DNA of 64,000 bases from contig CAMUZU010000005.1 in assembly GCA_947165295.1 (NCBI GenBank), forward strand, positions 32,604-96,603, in the 5' to 3' direction. Below the pieces are notes generated by a model. The model was not told the origin of the DNA, did no database searches, and was given only the letters and a program-made list of their open reading frames with translations. This DNA comes from an uncultured Selenomonadales bacterium. GTDB taxonomy: Bacteria; Bacillota; Negativicutes; Selenomonadales; Selenomonadaceae. Numbering within the stretch: position 1 is the stretch's first letter; every line of letters begins with the position of its first letter. This document shows positions 19,285 through 27,916 of this stretch, piece after piece. The translations under genes and the position numbers were made by a program.

Positions 19285-20735
19285 TTGGCAAGCTCCTCTT
19301 TAATCTTGTCGAGGAGTTTGTCGCCCGCAAGTTTCGGGTTGTCGATGATAACGGCTTCAATCGTGTGATAAAGCCTGCGCAATTTCTTCGGCCAATCCGA
19401 CGGCGGAAAATCTTGCTTCGGGGGGGGGGTATTTGTATTGTCGTCGTCGGTGTCTTCGGCGTTGTCAACAGGTTGAACGGTCGGCTGATTTTCGAGAATG
19501 CGGCGGACGACTTTGGACTGTGCGCTGTCGGGCTCCGTCTTAGCCTCCTGAAGAATCTTGACAAGTTTTTTTTCGGACGGATTGGCAATGTCGTCTTTCG
19601 TGTTGCGGACAATCGAGGCAGCACGATAAATATCGTACAGTTCGTCGAAACATTTTCCCAGCGCGACTTTCAAGGTGTTGTAAGCTTCGTCTTCTTCCAA
19701 GTCGTCGCGTTTGGAATTCGGGCGCAACTTTCTGTCGACAGCATGAACTTCGCCGATAAAATATTTCGTGCCGCGGTCTTCGGTAAACAATTCGCCAAGT
19801 GTGTTCCAGTCGCCGATTTGAATGTTGCCCAAACGAAGCCGCAGGCCGCGCATCTTGTTGGAATCTTCGCTGAGTTTTTCTGAAAGAACGCCCTTGAATG
19901 TCGACAAGCCGAACCACAGCCACGCGATTAAGTTGTTGTCCTCGTCGTAAAGATCGCGAAACTCCACGCTGAAAATTTCGTCATGACCTTTTTGGCGCGT
20001 GTTTGTGTCCATCTTGTAATTTTTGACGACAGGCTCGCCGTTGACTTCAATTCTGTATTCGGTGATTTTGAAGTTCAATTCGGCGGCGTGCTTGTAAATC
20101 AGCTCTTGATAATAGAAATTCGGGCTGTAAGTGACGGGCGCGACGAACGACAGATAATCGCGGACTTTGGCAACGTCAAGCAAATCCTCGTTCGTGTCGA
20201 CGATGTCAATCATCTCCACGCGGAAAAAATGTTCGGGCGTGTCGGCGTCGGCGTCAAAGGTATCGGAATGCATATTTTGAATCAGGACGCTTTCGGCGGA
20301 ACGTTTTCTTTCGTGCCAAAAAACTTCGCGCAAACCTTTGGCGTTGAAAATCAGCCGCGAAACTTTTTTCTCGCCCGCAACCTTCGAGCTGAAAATCAAA
20401 ACGTCGCAGTAAGCCAAGCCGCCAAGGCGTCCGATACCGCGAAAGCCGCGGTCGGTCTTCAAGCTTTTGTCGGAGTTGCCGATACTGCCCATTGTGCGTT
20501 CAAAGTAGCGCGTGGAAAGTCCCATGCCGTTATCTTCGATTGTGATTTTGCGCGCAGATTCGTCGATGTCGATTGTAACCGTGCCGTCGTCTTGAGCCAA
20601 AATGCCCGCCTTGACCGCGTCGTCAATGGCGTCGCAAGAATTCTGAACGTATTCGCGCAGGGCGTCGAGCGAATTGGTGTACAAACCTTTCGTGACAATT
20701 TCGACGATGTTTATTCCGAAATCGATATCAATCAT
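19281..20735 (-). CDS. Hsp90/GHKL-type ATPase
   Basis: SLDALREYVQNSCDAID (N box), KITIEDNGMGLS (DNGxG), GFRGIGRLGGLAYCD (G box); in-frame poly-C tract encodes TNTPPPKQ. Confidence 0.8.
   Translation of the reverse strand: MIDIDFGINIVEIVTKGLYTNSLDALREYVQNSCDAIDDAVKAGILAQDDGTVTIDIDESARKITIEDNGMGLSTRYFERTMGSIGNSDKSLKTDRGFRGIGRLGGLAYCDVLIFSSKVAGEKKVSRLIFNAKGLREVFWHERKRSAESVLIQNMHSDTFDADADTPEHFFRVEMIDIVDTNEDLLDVAKVRDYLSFVAPVTYSPNFYYQELIYKHAAELNFKITEYRIEVNGEPVVKNYKMDTNTRQKGHDEIFSVEFRDLYDEDNNLIAWLWFGLSTFKGVLSEKLSEDSNKMRGLRLRLGNIQIGDWNTLGELFTEDRGTKYFIGEVHAVDRKLRPNSKRDDLEEDEAYNTLKVALGKCFDELYDIYRAASIVRNTKDDIANPSEKKLVKILQEAKTEPDSAQSKVVRRILENQPTVQPVDNAEDTDDDNTNTPPPKQDFPPSDWPKKLRRLYHTIEAVIIDNPKLAGDKLLDKIKEELAK
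19420..19429. repeat. homopolymeric G(10) tract (C(10) on the coding strand) inside the Hsp90-like gene
   Basis: tcttgcttcGGGGGGGGGGtatttg read directly. Confidence 0.9.
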
Positions 20736-20746
20736 TGCGGTGCCTC

Positions 20747-22372
20747 CTAGTCTTTGAATTGCTTGTACGCCGGCTTCGGGAATTGGATTTTCAGCAGCGA
20801 ACGGAAGATCGGGTTTTGGATGAGGTATTCGCCCTGCTCCAGCCGCGTCAAGATGTTTTTGTACGTCGACGGCAGCGCGGAATAATCTTTCGTCGTCGTT
20901 TCCAAAACGTTCGTGCGCCCGAAAGCAAGCGTCGCGCAGTTGCCCGTAACTCGCGGGTGTATGTTCGAGCGAAACTGTTCCGCGCCGAAAAGAATTATCC
21001 CAAGCGACCGCCCGCGTTCGGCAACGTCAAGAATCTGTCGCAGAATCGGCGAATTCTTTGCGGTGTCCTTCGATGCGAACTTGTTCAGTTCGTCGACGAA
21101 GATAACGATTTTCGACGGCGGGTTGACTTCGTCATATTCGCCGAGCTTGAGTTTGTAAATCGTCTTGAGCACGTCGCCGAAAACAAACGCCTGCTTGTCG
21201 GAGCCGAGTTTCGCAATGTCAATCACGCTTACCGAGCCGGCGGAAATTTTCTTGAGCGCGTCTTCAAGTCGGCATTCGCGGTTCTGCGGAATTTCGCGTT
21301 CGACAAACATTGCGTCGGTTTTAATCGCCTTGTTGACAATCCGCTTGAACTTGCGCCAACTGAGCACGGAAATTTCTTTCGAGTTGCCGCGCTGTGAAAG
21401 TTCGTTGACCTTCGACAAAAAATTGCCCCACGTCGAAATACCGCCGAAATCCGCATCCGTCGGGTCGACAACCTTGCTGATAATCGAGTCCATTGTCTGC
21501 GTCGTGTCGTCCACGTCGGCGAAAAGCATTTCGAGCGACTCGCGGTCTTCGGTGTAAACGTAGACGAATTTTTTCATCAGCCCGCCCGCCAAATAATTTT
21601 CAACGTCGGCTTGCGGCAGGTAGCTTGTGACTTTGTCGGTGTCGGCGTTGCGCGGTGCGAAATATCGAACGTTCGCAAACGGTTCGCCGCTCAAGCCCAG
21701 TTCGCGATAAATCTGCGCGGGAACTTCGGCGTCGGCTTCGTGAAGTGCCAGCAAGTCTTTGCCTTTGACGTTGAAAATCACGAACGCGCAATCGTCGAAG
21801 TTTTCCTGCACGGACTTCATCAAAAACATCGCGTAACTGGTTTTCGCCGCCAAGCCCGAAATGCCCGAAATGTTCAGGTGCGCGCCTTCCGAGCCAAGCA
21901 GAAATTGCGCGTCGAGGTTGACGGGCAAAGTAATTTCTTGCGTCGCGTGACCTTCGTACATCTTCAGGAAGCCGCAGACAAGTTTGTTCTTGATTTTGTC
22001 GAGCCCCAACGCCAGCTCAATCTCCGACTTGTCGGCAAGCGTGACGGGCGAATCGTTCTTGACGGGCGTGTAAATGTTGTGCGTGTTGAAGGAAACGGCG
22101 ACTTCGACGTAATTCATGCCCACGCGCAAAGTCGGCGCGTCAATCGTCGTGTTACCGAAATCGCACGAAATGTAATTCGTCAGGAAGCTTTTCGCGTCGG
22201 TTATGTGAAAGATATTTTCGACCGTGCCGAAAGTGTGCGAGCCGTTCAAGTGCGCGACTTTCACCACGTCGAAGGCGTTCAAGCGAAAGTCCGCGTCCGT
22301 CCAGAAATAAAATTTGTCCATCGTCGCGGGGAACTTTTCCGTCGCCGCAACGCGCCCGATAATCTCGTTCAT
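20747..22372 (-). CDS. HerA-like (DUF87-type) ATPase
   Basis: HLNISGISGLAAKTSYAMFLMKS (variant Walker A), KIVIFVDELNKFAS (Walker B), ILDVAERGRSLGIILFGAEQFRSNIHPRVTGNCATLAFGRT. Confidence 0.8.
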   Translation of the reverse strand: MNEIIGRVAATEKFPATMDKFYFWTDADFRLNAFDVVKVAHLNGSHTFGTVENIFHITDAKSFLTNYISCDFGNTTIDAPTLRVGMNYVEVAVSFNTHNIYTPVKNDSPVTLADKSEIELALGLDKIKNKLVCGFLKMYEGHATQEITLPVNLDAQFLLGSEGAHLNISGISGLAAKTSYAMFLMKSVQENFDDCAFVIFNVKGKDLLALHEADAEVPAQIYRELGLSGEPFANVRYFAPRNADTDKVTSYLPQADVENYLAGGLMKKFVYVYTEDRESLEMLFADVDDTTQTMDSIISKVVDPTDADFGGISTWGNFLSKVNELSQRGNSKEISVLSWRKFKRIVNKAIKTDAMFVEREIPQNRECRLEDALKKISAGSVSVIDIAKLGSDKQAFVFGDVLKTIYKLKLGEYDEVNPPSKIVIFVDELNKFASKDTAKNSPILRQILDVAERGRSLGIILFGAEQFRSNIHPRVTGNCATLAFGRTNVLETTTKDYSALPSTYKNILTRLEQGEYLIQNPIFRSLLKIQFPKPAYKQFKD

Positions 22373-22381
22373 GTGACCACC

Positions 22382-23515
22382 TCAAAACAGTTGCAGAAAT
22401 GTTTCCGCCGAAATGCTGCGCGACTTGATGAAACTCTCCGTCAGGAAAATCGGGTAAATGTGATTCGCCCAGCGACCGTCCATGCCGTAACAAACCGGGT
22501 TGCGTTCGTTCAGCAGGTACGCGCTCAACAAGTCCGCCTCGTCGCTGTCAATTTTGCCGCGTTGAACTTCCGCGTCCGTGACCAAAATTTTTTCGACTTT
22601 GACAACGCCGTCGAAGGGCGAATCGCTCAACTTTTTGTCGCGCAAACGCAAATACCACACCGCGAATTTCGTTTCGCCGTGAATTGCGGGGCGGCTCATG
22701 ATGCTTACGGGCGTGCGGCTGAACGTCGGCATCTCCGCGACAAAGGCGGGATTGACAATCAACAGCGGATTGAACTTCTTCGACACGCCGACGACAAAGC
22801 CGTAATTCTTCGCGTTAAACTTCCTGTCGCTCAACGTGCGATACTCAAGCGAGCCGTCCTTGACCAGATAATTTTTTCTGTCGAGCCGCCCGCATTTTAC
22901 AAGCCGCGCCACCAAGTCAATTTCCGCGTCGTGCATGTGCCGCTGAACTTTTGCAACGGCGCGCTCCTCGAATTTTTCGGAGGAATTGCGATTCGTGTTG
23001 TAACTCAGCACGGCGGAAATATTCACGGGGAAATTTTTTGCGGTCAAGCGTGCGTTGAGCTTCGTTTTAAGACCGTGAAAGAAACCGTCGTGCCCGTCAA
23101 AGTTCGCCACGTCCGGCAGAACCAAAACAATTTCGTCCGTGAAACTTTCGTGGTGCAACTTCTTTTCAACGCGTCGACAACAGCCGACCGAAACTTGAGC
23201 GGCGACAATCGGGTAAATTGTCTTGCGCGTGCCCGACGTCGTGTAAGAAATGTCGTCGACCTTGTAAACGTGTCGCGTGCCGTCAAGAAAGCAACTCAAA
23301 ATCTGCAGGCCGCTTGCGGAAATTTCGTCGGCGCGTCTCTTCAACGGCACGGGCTTTTTCGTCGAACGAGTTTCGCCGTTTGCGGTCAAGGTAAATTCGT
23401 TCGGCGCGTCATACTCAATCGGCGCGTCGGAATTCGTGTCGAGTTCGACTCGCGTCGCACGAAAACTTTCGCCGTAAGTCGCCTGCGCGATGAACTTCAA
23501 AATTTCGTTTCGCAT
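22382..23515 (-). CDS. NurA-like nuclease
   Basis: Motif-like blocks LSCFLDGTRHVYK, YLVKDGSLEYR, GFVVGVSKKFNPL, AVWYLRL, NHIYPIFLTESF; 9 bp upstream of the HerA-like gene. Confidence 0.65.
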   Translation of the reverse strand: MRNEILKFIAQATYGESFRATRVELDTNSDAPIEYDAPNEFTLTANGETRSTKKPVPLKRRADEISASGLQILSCFLDGTRHVYKVDDISYTTSGTRKTIYPIVAAQVSVGCCRRVEKKLHHESFTDEIVLVLPDVANFDGHDGFFHGLKTKLNARLTAKNFPVNISAVLSYNTNRNSSEKFEERAVAKVQRHMHDAEIDLVARLVKCGRLDRKNYLVKDGSLEYRTLSDRKFNAKNYGFVVGVSKKFNPLLIVNPAFVAEMPTFSRTPVSIMSRPAIHGETKFAVWYLRLRDKKLSDSPFDGVVKVEKILVTDAEVQRGKIDSDEADLLSAYLLNERNPVCYGMDGRWANHIYPIFLTESFIKSRSISAETFLQLF

Positions 23516-23546
23516 GTCAATCACCGGCGATCGGTTTAACATTTTT

Positions 23547-23575
23547 TTGACGATCGGTCAACAATTCGCTACAAT
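23547..23575 (+). promoter_or_regulatory. sigmaA-type promoter for ridA, within the divergent nurA/ridA intergenic region
   Basis: TTGACG - 17 nt - TACAAT. Confidence 0.65.
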
Positions 23576-23606
23576 GTGCACGAAAAATTTTGTGGAGGTC
23601 ACAATC

Positions 23607-23978
23607 ATGAGAATTATTCACACGGACAACGCACCCGCCGCCGTCGGCCCGTACAGCCAGGCGATTAAAGTCAACGGGCTTTTGTACACGTCGGGGCAAA
23701 TCGCAATTGACCCGACCGTCGGAAAAATCACCGCGACGACGATTGAAGGTCAAGCCGAACAGTGCTGCAAGAATTTGGCTGCAATTCTCGACGCGGCGGG
23801 CTACGACTTCAGCGAAGTTTTCAAGACGACGTGTTTCCTTGCCGACATTGCCGACTTCAAGGCGTTCAACGCGGTTTACGAAAAATATTTCGTCAGCAAA
23901 CCTGCGCGAAGTTGTGTCGCCGTGAAAGACTTGCCCGCCGGCGCGCTGTGCGAAATTGAACTTATCGCCGCGAAGTAA
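23607..23978 (+). CDS. ridA: RidA family protein (enamine/imine deaminase)
   Basis: MRIIHTDNAPAAVGPYSQAIKVNGLLYTSGQIAIDP...VKDLPAGALCEIELIA. Confidence 0.96.
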   Translation: MRIIHTDNAPAAVGPYSQAIKVNGLLYTSGQIAIDPTVGKITATTIEGQAEQCCKNLAAILDAAGYDFSEVFKTTCFLADIADFKAFNAVYEKYFVSKPARSCVAVKDLPAGALCEIELIAAK

Positions 23979-24803
23979 ATGGACGCTCTGATTCGCGTTG
24001 AAAATCTTCGCCACGTCTACAAAACTGCGTCGGGCGACAAACTTGCGCTTGACGGCGTGAACTTGTCGATTGACGCGGGCGAATTCGTCGCGATTATCGG
24101 CACGAACGGTTCAGGCAAGTCGACGCTCGCCAAACATTTCAACGCGCTGTTGCTCCCGACAAGCGGAAAAGTTTTCGTCGACGGGCTGGACACTTCCGAC
24201 GAAGAAAATCTTTGGCATGTGCGCGAAAACGTCGGCATGGTCTTTCAAAATCCCGACAGCGAAATTGTCGCTGCCATTGTCGAAGACGACGTTGCCTTCG
24301 GGCTTGAAAATTTGGGTATCGCGCCCGACAAAATCCGTGAACGCGTCGACCTTGCACTTGACGCCGTCAACATGAGCGGTTACAAAGTTTTCGCGCCAAG
24401 CAAGTTGAGCGGCGGACAAAAGCAACGAATCGCAATCGCGGGCGTCGTCGCAATGCAAACGAAAGTTATCGTGCTGGACGAACCGACCGCAATGCTCGAC
24501 CCGCAAGGCCGTCGCGAAATTCTGTCGCTGGTCAAACGGCTCCACGCGCAGGGCAAAACGATAATTTACATCACGCACTTTATGGAAGAGGCCGCCGAAG
24601 CTCAACGCGTCTTCGTCATGGAACGCGGAAAAATTCTTCGCGTCGGGACGCCGCACGAAATCTTCACGAACGTTGCCGAAATGAAACGCCTGGGCTTCGA
24701 CGTGCCTGTCGCCGCGGAATTAGCCGAACGTCTGCGCGGGAAATTCAAGCTCCCGAAAAATATTTTGACGGCGGACGAACTTGCGGAGGCTTTGCACAGA
24801 TGA
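23979..24803 (+). CDS. ecfA1: energy-coupling factor transporter ATPase EcfA1
   Basis: GTNGSGKSTLAKHFNALLLPTSGKVFVDGLDT; VGMVFQNPDSEIVAAIVEDDVAFGLENL; LSGGQKQRIAIAG. Confidence 0.93.
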   Translation: MDALIRVENLRHVYKTASGDKLALDGVNLSIDAGEFVAIIGTNGSGKSTLAKHFNALLLPTSGKVFVDGLDTSDEENLWHVRENVGMVFQNPDSEIVAAIVEDDVAFGLENLGIAPDKIRERVDLALDAVNMSGYKVFAPSKLSGGQKQRIAIAGVVAMQTKVIVLDEPTAMLDPQGRREILSLVKRLHAQGKTIIYITHFMEEAAEAQRVFVMERGKILRVGTPHEIFTNVAEMKRLGFDVPVAAELAERLRGKFKLPKNILTADELAEALHR

Positions 24804-25606
24804 TTAACGTTCGCGACGTGACTTACACTTACATGACGGGCACGCCGTTTGAGAAAACCGCGCTGAAAAATATTTCGTTCGACGCGGCGGAAGGCGAAGT
24901 GCTTGCAATCGCGGGACACACCGGCTCCGGCAAGTCCACGCTGATTCAAATTGTCGCGGGCTTGATTGACTTGACAAGCGGCTCCGTCGAAATTGACGGC
25001 TTGCCTGTCGCGGACAAAAAAATTCGCCGCCTCGTCGGAATCGTCTTCCAATATCCCGAACAGCAGCTGTTTGAAGAAACCGTCGAACGCGACATTGCCT
25101 TTGCGCCGAAAAATTTTGGTTTGAGCGACGACGAAATTTCTGCGCGGGTCAACGAAGCAATGCGGCAAGTCGGTTTGGACGCGTCGCTGAAAAATCTTTC
25201 GCCGTTTGAACTGTCGGGCGGTCAGCGTCGACGGGCGGCAATCGCGGGCATTTTGGCGATGAAGCCGAAATATTTAATCCTCGACGAACCGACGGCGGGT
25301 CTCGACCCGAAGGCGAAAAAAAATCTCCTGCGCGAAATCTTCGGCGACGTGAAAAAATCGGGCGTCACGATAATTCTTGTGTCGCACAACATGGACGACA
25401 TTGCGCGTTTCGCCGACAGAGTAATCGTCCTTGCGCAGGGCGAAAAAATTTTCGACGGGCGACCGCGTGAACTTTTTGCCCGCGAAGAAATTCTGCGACG
25501 TGCGGGACTGGAACCGCCGCCGATAACTCAACTCATGCGCAGGTTGGGCGTCGACGAAATTGTCTTGTCGCTCGACGAGGCCGAACGAATTCTGCAAAAA
25601 AATTAA
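24800..25606 (+). CDS. ecfA2: energy-coupling factor transporter ATPase EcfA2
   Basis: YMTGTPFEKTALKNISF; GHTGSGKSTLIQ; VGIVFQYPEQQLFEETVERDIAF; LSGGQRRRAAIAG. Confidence 0.93.
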   Translation: MINVRDVTYTYMTGTPFEKTALKNISFDAAEGEVLAIAGHTGSGKSTLIQIVAGLIDLTSGSVEIDGLPVADKKIRRLVGIVFQYPEQQLFEETVERDIAFAPKNFGLSDDEISARVNEAMRQVGLDASLKNLSPFELSGGQRRRAAIAGILAMKPKYLILDEPTAGLDPKAKKNLLREIFGDVKKSGVTIILVSHNMDDIARFADRVIVLAQGEKIFDGRPRELFAREEILRRAGLEPPPITQLMRRLGVDEIVLSLDEAERILQKN

Positions 25607-25634
25607 GCGTCGGAAGTTATCCAACGCTTTTTTT
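25605..25634. terminator. bidirectional intrinsic terminator between ecfA2 and cvfB-like
   Basis: AGCGTcGGAagttatTCCaACGCTTTTTTT. Confidence 0.75.
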
Positions 25635-26490
25635 ATTTGGCAAGCTTGAAGTTGTCGCCGACTTTTTCAATCAATCGCTGTTTGAACAAGTGACCGATCG
25701 CACGCTTGAACGCCGCCTTGCTCAGGTGAAACACCGCGAAAATTTTTTCGGGCGGACTTTTGTCGTTGAAGACAAGTTCGCCGCCGTTGTCCTGCATGAA
25801 CGCAAGAATCTTTTCGGCGTCGCGGTCAAGCTCAAGTTCTTTCGTGTAACGCAGTGACGCGTTCAATCGGCCGTCGTCGCGAACAAAAGTCACACGCGCA
25901 GTGACGACCTCGCCGACACGCAACGCACGCGGAATTTCGTTCTGCGGGACGAAGACAATGTGTCGTCCGTCGCTGAAAATGAACGCGCCCGCCTCCGTGA
26001 TGTTGTAAATCGCGCCCGTGACGTTGTCGCCGCGTTTGATGTCGACGGCGGGTTTCGACGCACGGCGAATTTCGTCGGCAACGTCCATGCTCGCAGCAAG
26101 GCGACCGGATTTGTCGACGTAAAGTTTCGCCCAAACAATTTCGCCGACCTTAGGTTTCCCGCACATTTCGGCGAACGGCATGAAAATTCCGCGTTCGGCT
26201 CCCGCGTCGACAAAAGCTCCGTCCTCTGTCGTGTTGATGACTTTAAGCCGCGCAATCTGTCCGACTTTCATTTTCGGGACGCGCATACTTGCCGTCAATC
26301 GCCGTTTCGGGTCAAGGTACAGGAAAACTTTCACCGTGTCGCCGACGTTGACTTGAGCGGTCTGTTGCGCCTTGTGTAACAAAATGTCGTGCGACGTGTT
26401 GCCCGTGCCCGCGTCGAGGAACGCGCCCATTTCGTTCGTTCGTGCAACTTTGAGTTCGGCGACTGTCCCGGGCTTGAGTTCAGTCTTCAT
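25633..26490 (-). CDS. S1-domain RNA-binding protein, CvfB-like
   Basis: MKTELKPGTVAELKVARTNEMGAFLDAG...GNTSHDILLHKAQQ; repeated S1 modules and C-terminal winged helix. Confidence 0.85.
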   Translation of the reverse strand: MKTELKPGTVAELKVARTNEMGAFLDAGTGNTSHDILLHKAQQTAQVNVGDTVKVFLYLDPKRRLTASMRVPKMKVGQIARLKVINTTEDGAFVDAGAERGIFMPFAEMCGKPKVGEIVWAKLYVDKSGRLAASMDVADEIRRASKPAVDIKRGDNVTGAIYNITEAGAFIFSDGRHIVFVPQNEIPRALRVGEVVTARVTFVRDDGRLNASLRYTKELELDRDAEKILAFMQDNGGELVFNDKSPPEKIFAVFHLSKAAFKRAIGHLFKQRLIEKVGDNFKLAK

Positions 26491-26824
26491 AAAGCGTAAT
26501 TTTCGCCTCGCTCCAAAGCTGTTCAAGCGCGTAATACTGCCGGTTTTCTTCCTTGAAGATGTGCGCAACCACGTCGCCGTAATCGAGCAGAATCCATTCG
26601 CCTTCGTGATAGCCTTCGCGGTGGCTGAAGTGAACGCCCGCTTTGTCGAGTTCGTCTTCGATGTTGTCGGCAATGGCGCGGACTTGAGTGGCGGTCTGCG
26701 CGCTGCACACGACGAAATAATCCGTCGAGAACGTCAACCCGCGCATGTCCATTGTGATGACTTCGCTTGCCTTCTTGTCGCTTGCCGCCTTGCAAATTTT
26801 GCGTGCCAGGTCAAAAGTTTTCAA
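26480..26824 (-). CDS. rsfS: ribosome silencing factor RsfS
   Basis: KKASEVITMDMRGLTFSTDYFVVCSAQTATQVRAIADNIEDEL...HREGYHEGEWILLDYGDVVAHIF. Confidence 0.96.
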   Translation of the reverse strand: MKTFDLARKICKAASDKKASEVITMDMRGLTFSTDYFVVCSAQTATQVRAIADNIEDELDKAGVHFSHREGYHEGEWILLDYGDVVAHIFKEENRQYYALEQLWSEAKITLYED

Positions 26825-26848
26825 ATTGATTCGCCTCCGAGTGATGAT

Positions 26849-27886
26849 TTATTCGTTCGACGTGACTTCGCCGCCGATTGGTTCAGAGTCGGCGTCGCCT
26901 TCGTCGGATTTTGGAACAAGTTCGTGTAACGGGAAAAGTTCGTTCATACGCGCTTCAATCTCCGCGACGTTGGGCACCCACGCGCCGTCAAGATTTTCTG
27001 AGCCGGGCAACAACAGCGTCGACGGCGGGTCGGAACTCATTTTGCGCAGGACGTTCGCCAGATGTGCCGAGTCGAAAATTTCCGCGCTGGTCTCCATGCG
27101 GTTGCGGAAGATGTCGGCAATGGCGGGCAGCTTCGGCAGGGTCTCCAGTTGCAAAACTTTGGCGTACAGGGCTTTGATGAATTTCTGTTGACGTTGAACG
27201 CGTCCCATGTCGCCGAGTTTTTCGCCGCGCCAACGCAGATATTTTTGCACGTCTTCGCCCGACAAATGCTGATAACCTTGCCCGATGTGAATTGAAAGTC
27301 CCGCCGCTTCGTCTTCGTAATCCATGTTTTCTTCGACGTAGATGTCAAGCCCGCCCAAAACGTCAATCAGCTCCGCGAACGTCTGCATGTCGATTATAAC
27401 GTACTGATGAATCGGGACGCCGAGCATCTTTGACACTTCGCGCACGAGGAAGTTTGCTCCGCCGCGACCGTACAGTTCACCGATTTTGCCCGACACCGTC
27501 CGCGAAGTTATCAGCGTGTCGCGGGGAATTGAAATGATTCGCACCTTGCCCGTCTCATTGGCGAAACTCAAAACCAAAATCGTGTCGGCTTCGGGTTCGT
27601 CGCTGTCGTCCACGCCGAGAATCAAAACGTTCGTGTAACTTTCAAACTTTGGATCAACCGTGCCCGTGCGTGCCGTGCGCCTGTCGTTGTAGCCCTGGTA
27701 CATGTCGGCGAACTCATTATAAACGCGTGTGCCCGCGTTGTATATACCGTAACCGACGAACAAAACCATCGAGGCCAGCGCGCCCAAAATCACCAGCGTA
27801 AAAATCAGGCGAAAGACTTTCATCCTGTTTCGACGCCGCAGAGCCGTGCGTTTCTTGTCGATATTCTTTTTGGTTGTGTTGGCCAT
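26849..27886 (-). CDS. LytR-CpsA-Psr (LCP) family protein
   Basis: VLILGVDDSDEPEADTILVLSFANETGKVRIISIPRDTLI; GRGGANFLVREVSKMLGVPIHQYVIIDMQTFAELIDVLGG. Confidence 0.95.
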   Translation of the reverse strand: MANTTKKNIDKKRTALRRRNRMKVFRLIFTLVILGALASMVLFVGYGIYNAGTRVYNEFADMYQGYNDRRTARTGTVDPKFESYTNVLILGVDDSDEPEADTILVLSFANETGKVRIISIPRDTLITSRTVSGKIGELYGRGGANFLVREVSKMLGVPIHQYVIIDMQTFAELIDVLGGLDIYVEENMDYEDEAAGLSIHIGQGYQHLSGEDVQKYLRWRGEKLGDMGRVQRQQKFIKALYAKVLQLETLPKLPAIADIFRNRMETSAEIFDSAHLANVLRKMSSDPPSTLLLPGSENLDGAWVPNVAEIEARMNELFPLHELVPKSDEGDADSEPIGGEVTSNE

Positions 27887-27916
27887 GTGAGTTTCGCTCC
27901 AAAGTTTGTCAGCGAT

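Noticed and set aside
21611-23539. 642-aa plus-strand ORF
   Set aside because: Lies antisense to the NurA-like and HerA-like genes; Arg/Val/Asn-rich translation with no motifs, a product of GC-rich codon bias.
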